A DNA stretch of 64,000 nt from Beaufortia kweichowensis. Its lineage: Eukaryota > Chordata > Actinopteri > Cypriniformes > Gastromyzontidae. A program made the position numbers and the translations under genes. The notes beneath the pieces were generated by a model that saw nothing but the letters and a program-made list of their open reading frames with translations, was not told the DNA's origin and made no database searches. The stretch spans positions 2,395,988-2,459,987 of the forward strand of contig CM032794.1 of the NCBI GenBank assembly GCA_019155185.1, read 5' to 3'. This document shows positions 50,206 to 62,955 of this stretch, piece by piece; positions within the stretch are counted from its first letter, which is position 1; each line of letters opens with the position of its first letter.

Positions 50206-53200
50206 TCAAATCTGTGGAACCGTGTTAAAGAACTTTTTCAGACTGGCCCTGGAGTGCCATCCTCTCTCCTTGGCAAACCTGTACACACTTCCAAAGAGAT
50301 CAGGGAATAAAGCCAATAGGTTGATGTTTGCTGCATCCTCTAGGCTAAAGAGAACAAACATAAACAAAACAGGGTGTTACATATTACAACATCACAAAAT
50401 ATATGTGTAAATATTTCATGCTGTGCGTGACTTACTAATGCTCATGCAGGTTGCGCACAAAACGCAGCAAGCCCAGTGTATTCTCAGGATAAGCTTTCTT
50501 CTTACCATCCAGTTTCTGGACAAGCTCAGGGGCAAACTAAAGAAACCCACATTTTTACTGATGTCATCTTCAAAAATGGCAGACTTCTAAAGCAATCAGT
50601 ATGTCTTCATGCATTATATGAATTTTAAAGGTACTTACTTTAGTTTTCCAATCAGAAAAGGTTTTTCCTACTGCACATCTTTCAATGGCCTGAAGCAGCT
50701 CCTCATCAGCTTTACGACAATTCTCTGCCTCATTGTGGCTGCCCAGTATTTTCAGATAATTCACTCTCCTGAGAGGATTTTAAAACATTAAAACAGATAC
50801 CATAGTAAAAAACTCTAGTAACTATGTTAGAAAGGTTACTGTGGTTCTAATGGTACAAAAAGAATCTTTAAACTATGGATACTGTAGTATGGATACCATG
50901 GTTCATTTTTATAAGAACTTTTACTGAGATCAGTTAGAAAATGCAGATTTTAAGTTAACACGGGCCCTTGATTTTTTTGTCTACTCGTTTTATCAAATGT
51001 AGTAACACTGATAAGAGCACTTTTTGATATCTGATGCTAGAACCCTAGTCAATCCCAATTTTGCAGTGACAAATCACACCTGTATCTTTTTATACCTATC
51101 ATCAGTCCAGAAGAAAGGGTGTGCAAGTGTCTGCTCCACAGTTGGTCTTTTTGCTGGATCGTCATTGATCATCCACTCCACAAGATCTTTTGCTACATCA
51201 TCATCCAGGCGTTCCAGTGTGTATTTTCCCTGAAGAATGTTGACTTCACAAAATGGACCTTTACCAAACGGATGGTGCCCTCTAGAGAGAATGTAGTACA
51301 CTAACATCCCAGCAACCTGAAAACAATCAATATTAATGTTAGTAAATATATTCATATTAATTAATATTAGTATTATAAGTACTATTGTTATTATTTTAAA
51401 CTCACCTGAATGTCAGAACTTCTTTTGTACCCAGTATTGCTGTCCTCATCTATTGCTTCTTTTGCCTTCCAGAATTTAGTTCCAGCGATGCTTGTTCGTA
51501 AAGTGGTTTCACACTGTTTCAGTCTACGACTTATGCCAAAATCAGCAAGTCTGGCTTTACCTTTAATGTCTATAAAACAATAAAATAAAAAAAATCACAA
51601 TTATTTTGAAAAAAATTTTTTTTATTTAAAAACCATGCTGTGGTTTAGCACTTACCGATCAGAACGTTCTGCGGTTTGATGTCTCGATGGAGCACTTTCG
51701 TATGTTGACTGTGTAGAACCTGTAAGCTGCAAAGCACTTCCCTCACAAGTTTTTTTAAAACAATAGTACTCTCGGAGCTGTCCTCTGGTAGACGATCTGT
51801 GATGTATTCTTCTAGTGTGTACTCACAAAGCTGAAGAATAAGGTATCCAAAGTTGTCATCTTCTGCAAAGTCTATGTATCGCACAATAGAGGGACTATCA
51901 AGTTCTGGAAGTCTTAAAAATGCCTCCTCGTTCCTGAGGTATTGGTAATTGGACTTAAGCATTCGTTTGACAGCCACCTCTGTGCCATCGTCTCTCAGAC
52001 CAAGAAAAACTTCTGTCCCATCACTTCCTTTAGCGATCTTAAATTCATCATTGAGTACAAGCGTGAAGCTTCGTAGTCTATAGGTTTCGCTAGCATCAAT
52101 ATTAGCAAGTTTTGTAAAATGTTCCTTCCAGCGGTGACTTATTGAAAGCCACCGTCTTGGTACCTGTGGGCTCTCAACAGGCAATGTGAAGGGCTGCACG
52201 CTCGAATTTGTCTCCTCGATAGAAGCCTGTGTGTCTGGAAATGTTTGTTTCTCATCATCTTCCTTCTCTGCTACTTGTGACTCCACCTCTTGTTGATTTT
52301 TCTTCGTCCTCTTCTTCTTCTTCTTCTTCTGTTTTTCCTTTGTTGATGGGGACACAGCGGTTTCCTTACTTAATTTATCCATAGCACTCGGTGGATGTCC
52401 AAGTGATGTGTTCAGTTTTTGAAGTTTTTTCTTCGTGGGTTCATCCATCTCTAGTTCTGCAGCATTAAGTATCCTTTCTGGTACTGAGGAAAATCCACAC
52501 AGTGCAACAACCTCCGGAGCAAAGTCATATATCTGTGCAAACACTCCATAGGCCCTAACACTAATTCGACTTGGATAACTTGCATCTGTGAGAGGCATTA
52601 GACCTTTGCACAACTTCTCATATACACAATGGTCTATGGCTAGTTTTTGCACAGAGGTCTTTTGCATCATGACATTGAGTATTTTCAATATTACATGATT
52701 GAACTGTTCTCCTTTTGCATTTCCAATGTGCTGTACATCATTTGTTAGAATTGACACAAGGTCATTGAATACCTGAGCGGAAATCGTTTCACAGACACAC
52801 AAAGCACCACATAAGCAACTCAGTACAATGATCCAATAATTCTCGAGTACTCTTGGAAAGCGCTTGATGACTTCCTCAATGTATTTGTCTGCGCTCTTCG
52901 TATCTTTTAACCACTTAATGGCACTCTGCTGATATTTCTCTGCACCCAAACCGATGGTGAAGTACTCCTCAAACAGGATCGTATGAATAAAAGGTTGCTC
53001 CATAAGGAAATGTGGCTTGTAGATGCTAAAAACTTCGGTCTGTTGTTTTTTTTGCATCGCAATGGAAAGAGAAAAATATCTGTACTTTCTTGAAATCCTC
53101 ATTTTGTGAAGATAACTCGATAAATCATGTCATCCATTTTTTTATCGAGTGATGGATCTCCTCCATAGTTCATTCCAGCTGTAGCTCCAGCTTCTAGAAG

Positions 53201-53547
53201 TGCTTTCGCAATATCATCACGGTTGTGCTCAACAACAAATTGCAATGGAGTAAAAAGCTGCAAATCATGGCCATCTGGGTCTTGCTTTTGCTGCCAGTAG
53301 TCTTTTCACTATACTCAGCAGAACTTCAGATTTAAAACCAGCATAGTGTAGAGGACAAAAACCATTTGTTGAGGGTTTGTTTGGATCTGCAGACTTTTCA
53401 ATAAGATACAAACAGATTTGTTCATTGCTGCATAAAACTGCTGCTGTCAATAGCGTAACGTCATCATTCCAGACTTCAGAATGGTAAAGCCCATTGATAT
53501 CTTTGCCTCTGATTAATCTCGCGTAATCTCTGCAAATTGTTCTCCAT
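50206..53547 (-). CDS. Ankyrin / kinase / KEN-RNase protein of the RNase L-IRE1 class, 5' end frameshifted
   Basis: A likely cytosolic RNA-cleaving stress or antiviral factor. The intact part joins in frame: 51656-53102, 51406-51569, 51096-51316, 50639-50768, 50436-50536, 50206-50344 (733 aa from the ATG at 53102). Its order, numbered from that ATG: a helical region (about 20-215), a Lys-rich linker (KKKKKKRTKK near 260), and a kinase with VAVKRM (K379), LHRDIKPQN (471-479) and, in the next exon, ADFGISRRL. A KEN domain (from ELLQAIERCAVGK through LLRFVRNLHEHYL to the NTVPQI end) keeps the His region used for RNA cleavage in IRE1/RNase L. Upstream, ankyrin repeats (ADPNKPSTNGFCPLHYAGF; FTPLQFVVEHNRDDIAKAL) are readable from an ATG at 53547, but only by switching frame at about 53517, 53283, 53117 and 53046-53053. 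Each switch fits one extra A. Either the gene is decaying, it uses an internal start, or the assembly has errors there. Mammalian RNase L has a degenerate kinase; here HRD and DFG are intact. Confidence 0.82.
53103..53547 (-). pseudogene. Frameshifted ankyrin-coding segment of the KEN-domain gene
   Basis: Three reading frames in turn give ankyrin-like or family-like sequence. From 53547 MENNLQRLRE; from about 53516 to 53284 a frame with two repeats (DINGLYHSEVWNDDVTLL, DPNKPSTNGFCPLHYAG); from about 53282 to 53118 DGHDLQLFTPLQFVVEHN and LLEAGATAG. A fourth frame, LSSQNEDFKKVQIFFSF, follows to the A8 run at 53046-53053, after which the long downstream frame takes over. No splice signals explain the switches. 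Confidence 0.7.
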
Positions 53548-53559
53548 GATGCATTGTAT

Positions 53560-56330
53560 TAGGGGGTCTGTTTTTCTAGGTACTACTGGAATAAAAGGTA
53601 CTAATTTGAATTCCATGGTACTTCAGATAAGAATTACAATCTGTTGAGGGATGTGAAATATTTAGAATTAAGGACACTGAATACATTTAGAAACAGCATA
53701 AAAGCAAAAATACTATCAACAAAATAGCCAGATCTTTTACATAGCACTTAAGCAAAGTCTAAGAATTGTCTGTTATAGACACCGTATTAGATTTGTACTG
53801 TAGGTGTATTATTATAACTGGTCTCACTGTTTTCAGATCTCTTTATTGATATAATTTTTTTAGATCTTTAAGTGTACATGCACTTGTAAAGAAGAATACA
53901 TATGAACTCCATGCATTGCAGTGAAATATAAAATAATCTGTATGTATAAGATATATTTCACCTCTACTATCATTCTTCTAGAGCAGTAATATACAGAATT
54001 TTAAGGATGCACTATATTCCTGACGAGGTTTTAAAATAATTATTTATATCTATCCAGATGTTACAAAATCAGATATAACGATTTTTTTATCTGGAGGACA
54101 CGTATCTCTACAACTGTTATCTTTCATACTTGCCTGATTACAAAAAAAGTTGTTAACAGCTGTGAAATACTAATTTCAACGATACAATTATTTGTGTTAT
54201 GATTACTGTACAGACAATGAACTCCAGCATTGCATTGATATATACTGTATGATAAGATAATTCACCTCATAGCATTCTTCAGAGCAGTATTTACAGAATT
54301 TGCGTTATATTACGAGGAAACGACGAGGAAAATAATTAGTTTAGATGTTACAAAATCAGATACGACTGCACATTCACAAGAGTTATTTTATACTTATCAT
54401 ATTTATTTTAAAATTAAAATACTATGCTTTTCTTTACAAAAAGAGCTTAAAATCTACGTTTATTTGTCCTTTTTCGTGCCATTGTTATTGTATCATGTCT
54501 GAGATATGAATGAATGCCCTGTTCATGTTTGTACTTACAAGATTCTGTTTAAACATTTTATTTAAAATTAATACTATGCTTTAACATCTTTCATTGCTGT
54601 ACGTTAATTTAATCAAGTAAATCGTTCATAATAAATAATTTTGTATAAAACAAAAATAATCCAGGGAGACCGGGAAGTTTTGCTAATGTTTGACCAATCA
54701 GAATAGAGCTGCGGTGATGTCATCACTATCGTACACACCCATTCTTAAACTCGTTGTGCAACATTTGGATAACCAAAAAATGATTCCCTTGAATATATTG
54801 AGTGCACTATTTGTATATTTGTATAAAAACACGCATTAAAACAAATAATAATAAAAATAAATGGCTAAAATGGCTGATACAAATAATGGCACTCTTATCT
54901 TGGCTTACAGTATTTAAGATTTATCAACTGTTTCAACTTCCTGGATTCTAAAAACTTAAATGTTTTGTCAGAAGATTATAACTGGTTTTTGTATGTAGGC
55001 TAATGTATGTCCTTCCTATAATAGTCTAAAATGTATAGGGATTTAATATAAGACTAAAGTTTACAATAAAGAAACAAATGTATAGTGTAATTAGAATATA
55101 TATTAGGTCTAAACTTTTTATATAATTGTATAATACAAATGTTTAAAATTGTTGTATAAATACATTTGATGCATTTAAAATATTGTTATAGAAGATACAA
55201 TTATATGTAAATATGAAAATACTAGGCAATGTTCATAAGCATTTATTTACATCAGTATTTAAAAACATATGCCTAACATTCAACAAATATAGTAATAAAA
55301 TAAGTACAATGATTAACATAATTAAAAATAATTAAAAATTCTAGATTTGCATATCAGATGCTAAAACAGATATGATGAAGACATTATGTGATCAAGGAAC
55401 CTTTTTTTAGAATTAAAGGTTTTGAAGAGCTGAATCTCATGCTTATGCAGGCTGCAATCATTATTTAGGGTTGTGTTCTTTAGTCTGTTAGTTCTTATTT
55501 AAATGCACTTTTTTTATCAAAACACAAACATTCAACATTTTTGCAACTAAAAGGCCTACTATTTGAAAATAAAGTTCATTACATTCATTGAACGAAATTT
55601 TTTATCCAAAAATTGATTTACCATTTGTATGTGAAGTTGGATTGTTTATTTTAATATGCAAGATTAAGATCCATTTCCTGGTTAACATGTGTATAATGAT
55701 CTTAAGGGTTTGTGCTCTTGATATTCTCACTGTCCTATGGTCAGTCATATGGAACCTGTCAAGAACATGTCCAGGGTCATTTCTCACTCCAAAATAAAAA
55801 TAGAGAAATTAGGACAGCTAGGAGTTGTTGCACTTTGACAATTAGCCATAAGTATAATTCAATAATAGTAATTGAGATGATATAATATTCCTGTGCATAA
55901 CATGAAAGAAACGATCTTAACAGTCCTCGACGCAAAAATAGTTTTCATTTTGGTTTTGGAGTGAAATATATTTCATGGACATGTTTTAGATTTATGAAAG
56001 GTAGTTACTTGAATTCAGTGCATTAACTAAATATAAAGTTTTGATTTGTTATAGTCTAATCGGTTTCTTTACAAATATGATAAGAATGTTTAATTTTGAT
56101 GTATGATTTACTTACCATCACAAAGCTGACTATTCTCCAACAAAAATATGAGCCACAAAACATGAAATCTATGAGGTACATATATTTTTTTTAAGGATTT
56201 AAGGAATTGCATTTGTCACCTGTATCTATATGTCATATGTTGAATACATGCCTTCACTGCAGCTATATCATGCATGGTATCAAAGCACACCTGTTATAAA
56301 CAGAGTTTTGAAAGGTTTATTATATATTGG
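53560..56330. other. Spacer between the KEN-domain gene and LGI2
   Basis: AT-rich and without a supported gene. It contains a diverged tandem duplication (about 53900-54090 and 54216-54370). The far right is LGI2 3' UTR, where a minus-strand AATAAA lies at 56341-56346. Confidence 0.5.
53900..54370 (+). repeat. Diverged tandem duplication, two copies
   Basis: The first copy (about 53900-54090) and second copy (about 54216-54370) share, in order, aactcca(t)gcattgca, gataaga.at...ttcacct, attctt(ct)agagcagta, acagaatt, acgagg, aaaataatta and agatgttacaaaatcagat. The second copy is shorter by small deletions. Confidence 0.65.
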
Positions 56331-56658
56331 TATGGAGTGATTTATTTAGTTACAGGTGACAAAAATGCAATTCTTTTCAACACTCCATGCGCCATACATT
56401 TGGCAAAAGTTTTCAATTTAGTAGGGCTAAGGAATTGTTATAGATAATATAAAGCAATTCCTATACGTTACAAATGTAAATGTCCAGAATCCATGTAAAA
56501 CTATATGTATGCATGTCATATGTATTACTATGAACCTGATAATGCCATATTTAGCCTTCTTCCCGGACCTCATCACACTGTCTTGCACAGAATATATCTC
56601 AACCTCCCAGAGGACAAACACAGACATGCCTTAACTGAGACTGTGTTCTCAAAAGCAC

Positions 56659-59600
56659 CTAAAGACTTAGATCGATGATGATATGCTCAAAGATCTGCGT
56701 GCTCCCCTTGAAACTGGAAGCAAATATGAAGTCCCTCCTGTCAGTGGAGACCACAGTGAAGGAACGCGGAGCCTGGATGTAGACTTCCTTGAATCGTTCG
56801 AAAATCTTTGTTTCGGCATCCCACAGATAGACCTGCGAGAACGTGTAGTCGCTTCCCAGAGCCAGGTAGTATCTCTCTTTGAAGGAGAATGGCTGAAGGA
56901 TCATGGAGCCCCTTGAAGGAATAGCCTGGACCTCAGAGAACTCCTTAGCAGTCCAGTGCAAGACCTTTGAGTCACCGATGTATCGCGTCATGGCCAGATA
57001 CAGCTCCTCTTTAATCCTGAAGGCCTTGACGGCAACCACGTCCTCCATGTTGGGAATCTCACCCTGCAGGAGGAACTTCTGTGTGCTCCGGCTCCACTGG
57101 TAGATGACTGGTACTTGAGAACGGCTCGCCAGGATAAGATGGGCCTTACCGTCCAAATTGACAAACTCAGCGTCAGTATCCCGAAACCATTCGTGAAGGG
57201 ACTGGTAAGAGTAGAAACCCTTGTCGTTCCATTTGTAGAGGGTGGAGAGACCAGCCTTTGAGCTGTCGGCGATGATGAAGAACCAGTCGTTGCCAATCTG
57301 GAAGGCCTCGATATCGTTCGGCTTGGAAATCTTTGAAACCTCGATATCCTGGAATTTTGTGAACTTGCTTTGGTCCTCATCAAACTTGTAGATGTGGGAA
57401 CCACCAAAGAGCTGAGCTACAATGACAAAAACCTGGTCCTGGATGATCACAGACTTGCAGCCAACAATGGACTGACCTGAGATTATTACAAACAGATACA
57501 GTGTAAACAAAAACGAGAACAGACAGCATATGTTATACTTTTTAGTCTTTTCCATTAATGTGTGATTGTACCTGTGATGTTATCGTAACTCCTGAAGTTC
57601 ATCTCAATATGGTCCCATTGGAGAACCATGCAGCTCTCTATGTTGGGAGCAGCGATGGCCACATACACATCCTTCTTGTGGGAGAACGTGTCCACGGACA
57701 AAGACTCAGTAGGGACAGAATGAAGGGGAATAAAATCTGGACAAATGTTAAAATGAGATTTTAGTGCTTTAGATATTCACATTGAACATCAGCTCTTAAA
57801 GGGACGGCTCACCCAAGACTAAAAATGATGTCATTATTTATTCACCCTCATGTTATTTCAACCTATATGTGACTTTATTCTGTGTAACACAAAAGAAGAT
57901 ATTTTGAGAAATGTCTCAGTGGTTAGAGGTCAATGATGTTTGGTTACCTTTTTTTTGCATTCTGGAGAAAAAAGAAAGTCATACAGGTTTGGACATGAGG
58001 GTGAATAAATGATGTTAATTGTGTTAATTCCCTGTAGTGTAAAACAGACATCTATAACGGGCATTAAAGAAAGAGATTATACTGCAGTGTACAGTGTGTT
58101 CTGATTCTCATTCACTCATTCACATACCGGTGGAGATGCACTCATTATGTAAGCTTGCCATGTCATTGAGTCGTTTGCCCTTCATCTCTTCAGGCCCAGC
58201 ACAGAGGACGTCTGACACAGTGGCATTCGTGCTTTTCAACCACATCATCAGCCACTTCGCTCTACAATCACACTCGAAGGCATTGCCCCTTAGATCTCTG
58301 CAAAAACATATGGAATTAATACATTTCAAACACATAATATGAGCAACATTTGTGATTTAAAAGTAGTGCTGCACAATTAAAGAAATTATTGAAATGCAAA
58401 TACGCATATTGCAATATTGCAACAACATTAGATTTGTAAGATTTGTATAACATGTATATTCATTTTCAAATGCTTTCTTTTCCAAGAAAGAATATGAAAC
58501 ATGCATGTTGACTAGGTAATTTTCATTTTTTAAATATATTTTAATACAATTTAAATTGATTTTGCAAACTTTAACTATTATCATATCTTATTGTATACCA
58601 AATGATCATTTATATATCATATCATATATCACAGTTGAAAAATAAAGACAGTAATATTAATAACAATAAGGTTTCAAATATAATAAGCATAATGTACATG
58701 CACTGTTGATATTTACACTTTAGACTCACAGATCTATCAGTGAATCCAGATCCATGAATAGATCTCGTGGCAAAGCTTTAATGTTGTTGTTAGCCAAAGA
58801 CCTGCGAGAACAAACCAACACATTTCAATATATTACAAAACAACAGGCAAATGTTTGTAAACAAATATTACATATAAAACAGATTTATGACGTACAGGTG
58901 GGTCAAGTCCCTAAGTCCTCTAAAAGAGTATTTTGATGCTGTCTCAATCTTGTTGTTTTCTATAAACCTAGAAAAAGCAGTGAAAAGGAAGATTAGGTGA
59001 ATAGGTGGAAGAAGTAAATAAGATCTAAAAACATCTGAGCACGCGTGCAGCTTCCCATCTGTTGTTCTCACATAAAATGTTAATGCAAAAACCCTCTTCT
59101 GTCTATAGCAATAATGTTTAAACATACATCAAATTAGCCTATAGAATGACATTTTGATGATGAGCGAAATAATTATTAAAAGAAAAGAAAGACCATAATG
59201 ATACTTACAGGTACTCCAGGTGTGAAAGGCCAGAAAATGCATCATCCCTTATTGTGGTGAGGGCATTGGAGTTGAGCAACCTGGCAAAGATTTAAAGAAA
59301 TAATGTCACTTTGTTATTCCACATCATCATTGGTAAAAATAAAGAGTGTAAAAGCAAAACACAGTACTACAAACAAAACTCAAAAGTGATTGTGCTGTGA
59401 CAGACAAGTTTGTGTTCAGTTTAGGAGATTTGGCAAAAAAACAAATCAATATTTTCTCACTTTCAGTGATGGTGCAGTTCATTCATTTTGGTTTTGCATT
59501 CGCAGGCATACAGTAGATCCCTGTGTCAGTATATCAAACCGCTGACATCACCAAAGCCTCCAATGACATCAAACACAAAGTCATCGCAGAATGTATTTTG

Positions 59601-61999
59601 TCTCAAGAGCGTCGGAGAGAAAATATCAAACTCTGTCACTCTCTGAAAGCAAGTGTCCTAGTACTAGCTTGAGAAAGTCTGTCTGTAAAGCAGCTATCCA
59701 AAAAGAAAATATTTAGTTTATAAATAACTGAAGCATCAAACACAAACAAGAGGTGTTCAACCAACTGTTCATGATGCCTAAAACCACATGCACAAACACA
59801 CTCAAGACTAAAACGGCTTATTTTTTTTCTTTAAATAAATAAATGCAAACAAATTGTCGTCCAGCTTTTTTCAGAGACATTTAAAAGTGGTCTCTATGTA
59901 TTATCCAGTGGTACTCGACCATTCTTTTTGTCTCAAAGAAAGAAACGCAATCCCTTTCTGAGGTTATGTAACACTTGCACTGGGTTAGATCATCTCAACA
60001 GACATCTTCTCCAGATCAATAATGTAGTACTGATATGGAGCTAATCAGCTTCTACAGGAAACCGGTGAAGGGTTCACATCATTTTATAATCATGACATAA
60101 TTTACTAAATGCACTTGCTTATAGTTTATATTAATACGTGTGACATCAATAATAATACTAATAATGCACACTGCGCTTACCAGGTATGACGACATACAAT
60201 TCAATCATCTCAATTCAACCTTCTTTCCAAAATAACAGTTTCAGTAACAACCTACACAGACATTTAGATATTTGTGCAAGCTTTTTAATATTAGGCTGGC
60301 GATTATGTAAATTCTTTTGTAATTGTTCCACAGGAAATGTGGAAATTAAGGTTCAGTGTATAAAGGCACAGAAAGCAACTCTGCCTTTAAAATAAAGTTA
60401 TGAATTATGATTAGTACGATTAGTATTTTTTTGAAGGAATATGATTGGAAACTAGGAAAGGATGGGTAGTCATGATACTCTAGGTATAAACTACTGCTGT
60501 ATTTTACTAATATTTTATCAGTGTTTTCTATCAAATGCATTTTTTGGGATTATGCTACACAGTGGTATCTTTTGAAGTAATGGTACCAAATCAATACTTT
60601 GTACAGGTTTAACTAGGTAGCACTGTTTTATTGCATTGTTGCTGCTTTTATTTGTTTCAATATTTTCTGCTTTGTTATTACTGCTTTTAATATAGTGGTT
60701 GAACTACAATCTTTACAATAGACCCTTTTCTATTTTTGTACATTCTATGTACATTCTTTATATATTTTATATAGAAAATCTTTAAGACTGTATGTCATTA
60801 TCTCTCTTCTACTGCCTGTACCACCATGTTTTTCAATGCAAAAAGTAAATAAATTTGAATTACAAACCTAAACCCTTAAGCAAAGTTGTCAATGCTTTGT
60901 TGACTAGTAAGTAATTTACTGTAAAATAAAGTGCAACCTTTACCTGTGCTCATCATGTTCTCTCTGGGTAAGACTAGCCTGTTTTCCCCTCAAACTAATT
61001 TGTCCATTAGAGGATCAACTGACTGAACCTGATGGATGTTAAGAGGTTTCCACAACTGCGAAGCAGAAAGTTTGTGACGATCCAAAGTGGATCAATAGGA
61101 AGGCGTTTAAGTGCCCCCCTTATACACAGACCAAACATCATCATCTCAGAAGAGCTTTACTTACAATAACTGTAAGGACGGCACGTGTGTGAACATCGCC
61201 TCCTTGACCTCTGAGAAGGTCCCGTTCACGATACTCCTGCAAAAGCAAATATCAGATCAGAGATACTGGCAAAATGTCTCATTCAGTAACATTAGTGCAT
61301 GCATTTGCTAAATTCAAGTTCAAGTTTATTTATATAGCGCTTTAACAATGTAGCACTGTTTCAAAGCAGCTTTACAGCAGAATAACAAGCAGAGAAATAT
61401 AAAAGCTAATTTAATAACTAATATCACTAATATCATTATCAGCTAAGATAAACTAACATTAAACAACATCTTTGTTGTTGTTAGTTAATTCTGATACAAC
61501 TATTCATCCATGCTACTTAAAAGTGCATTAATGTTACAACTTTTGATATAAAAAATGCAAAAGATAATGTTAAAATGAACATAAAGCACAATAAGTTAAT
61601 GCTGAAAAGTACATTGTTAACAGATGCAGTTACTTTATGTAAACAAATGCAATCCCAGTGTTATCAGGATGCTTTGTGTTAATGAAATAAATGAGGACCC
61701 TATAGATTAGCTATAATAACGGTGTGAGATGTATTGGTCCTGACAATGCAAATTATGCAAATTATGTAAAATGCAAATGATGTAAAGATAAATGGATACA
61801 GAAACATTTAGACTTACAGTGAACTGACATCGTTAGGAATGAATTTCGGAACGTAAGAAGTGCCGACGCAGATAATAGACTCCTTAGAGCAGCTGCACGA
61901 GGACGGGCATTTAAAGGTCTTTTTCCCGGTGTTTACCGACGGGATCAGATGCAATAACACCGCCGATATAAACACGCATTGCTTGACGATGATCCGCAT
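56659..61999 (-). CDS. LGI2: LGI2, leucine-rich repeat LGI family member 2
   Basis: A secreted neuronal protein; family members bind ADAM22/23 receptors at synapses and LGI2 is linked to epilepsy in dogs. Eight exons joining in frame to 540 aa: 61818-61999, 61165-61236, 59209-59280, 58896-58967, 58730-58801, 58128-58297, 57572-57736, 56659-57476. The start at 61999 gives a signal peptide (MRIIVKQCVFISAVLLHLIP). Then come the cysteine-rich LRR cap (CPSSCSCSKESIICVG), LRRs each in a 72-nt exon (for example LFIENNKIETASKYSFRGL), the C-terminal LRR cap (GNAFECDCRAKW, VLCAGP), and seven-bladed EPTP repeats, mostly in the last exon (GQSIVGCKSV, DIEVSKISKPNDIEAFQIG, HEWFRDTDAEFVNLDG, RSFTVVSTDRRDF). 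It ends FEHIIIDLSL. It is close in length to human LGI2 (545 aa), and nothing is missing. Confidence 0.97.
57796..58015. mobile_element. Foldback MITE-like element in LGI2 intron 6
   Basis: It starts ttaaagggacggctcaccca and ends gacatgagggtgaataaatga. The left half (caccctcatgttatttc) is the complement of the right half, the typical foldback structure of this cyprinid repeat. Related copies lie at 40102-40336 and 43378-43482. It is non-coding. Confidence 0.65.
61313..61392 (+). repeat. Short interspersed repeat (tttatttatatagcgcttt family)
   Basis: caagtttatttatatagcgc followed by acaatgtagcactgtttcaaagcagctttaca is a sequence I know as one of the most frequent short repeats in teleost DNA. 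It lies in LGI2 intron 1. Confidence 0.6.
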
Positions 62000-62659
62000 C
62001 TTGCTCGTCAGGTTTGCATGTGTGAATCGGGAGAAGATCAAGACGACATCCACCCTGCAGCATGAATGCAGCAGTGAAGCTCCTGACATCAGCACATCGG
62101 CTCCTCGCGCTTTATTTATTTATTACGGCGCCCAGTATCGGTGAATGCTGGTCGAACAACCGCTGTGGATCAACTCTGATGATGAATCACTGCTGAATAA
62201 AACAACAGAAACAATCACAGAAATGCTAATGGGTTTAATGGGAATTGCATTGGTTTTAATGGGAACTATAACGGTCTCTGTGGGTCTTTACTGGTAATGC
62301 GTTGGGTTTTATTGGTGGGAATAAACACCATTAAATCCAACTGGAAAAAGACCCCAAAACACAGCGTACAACAATTTCGTAATGGTGTTAAAGATAAACA
62401 GCTTATAGTTCAAATGCTGTTTGTAATGGAAACCAAGAGAATTCGTATTGTGTTTTTTTACACAGAATATTTTCTATTAATTTATTAATCCATCTGTTTA
62501 TAAAGCCCTGTTAATAGAGTCCAGTCTTAAAAAAAATATTAGTTATCCATTTTGAAAAAATGGAAATATTAATGTATGTGACAAAAAAAGAACACACGTT
62601 TTTGAGAGGAAACATACTTTGTAGGATTTCTGTGAATTAAAACACACAAACCAGAAGCA

Positions 62660-62955
62660 AAAATACCCAGCAAATGAGGAAGAGATGACTCTTAAAGAAC
62701 ATAAAATAATTATTCTATTTTAATTTTAATGTGTTCATTTATGAGGAATATGGACTGTTATGAATGTGACCATTCTAAAAACAGCACTTTACCTGACTAT
62801 GAAAAATCATGATTTAGACATAAACAAATGCCTTTAAAAGAGAGAGAGAGACCTCACATGAGGATTTAAATCAACAAATACAGTACTGACATCTCAGCTA
62901 TCGATCTTTGATGAAAAATGTTATTTTTTATGGTAAGGTTGACATTTGCATGGAA
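62660..62955 (+). repeat. Dispersed repeat, copy C of a three-copy family
   Basis: gaggaagagatgactcttaa, gaggaatatggactgtta, tactgacatctcagctatc and ggtaaggttgacatttgca match copy B at 22573-22800 in the same order. Copy C additionally contains a gagagagagaga stretch. Confidence 0.6.

Noticed and set aside
53046..53547. Programmed ribosomal frameshifting as the explanation of the four frame changes
   Set aside because: Four +1 sites with unlike contexts within 500 nt have no vertebrate precedent known to me; insertions or assembly errors are simpler.
56988..57407. 139-codon minus-strand frame overlapping the last LGI2 exon
   Set aside because: It is an out-of-frame shadow of the EPTP-coding exon.
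61814..62095. A longer LGI2 N-terminus beginning at an upstream codon near 62095
   Set aside because: The in-frame ATG at 61999 is followed at once by a good signal peptide; the upstream residues have no family similarity.
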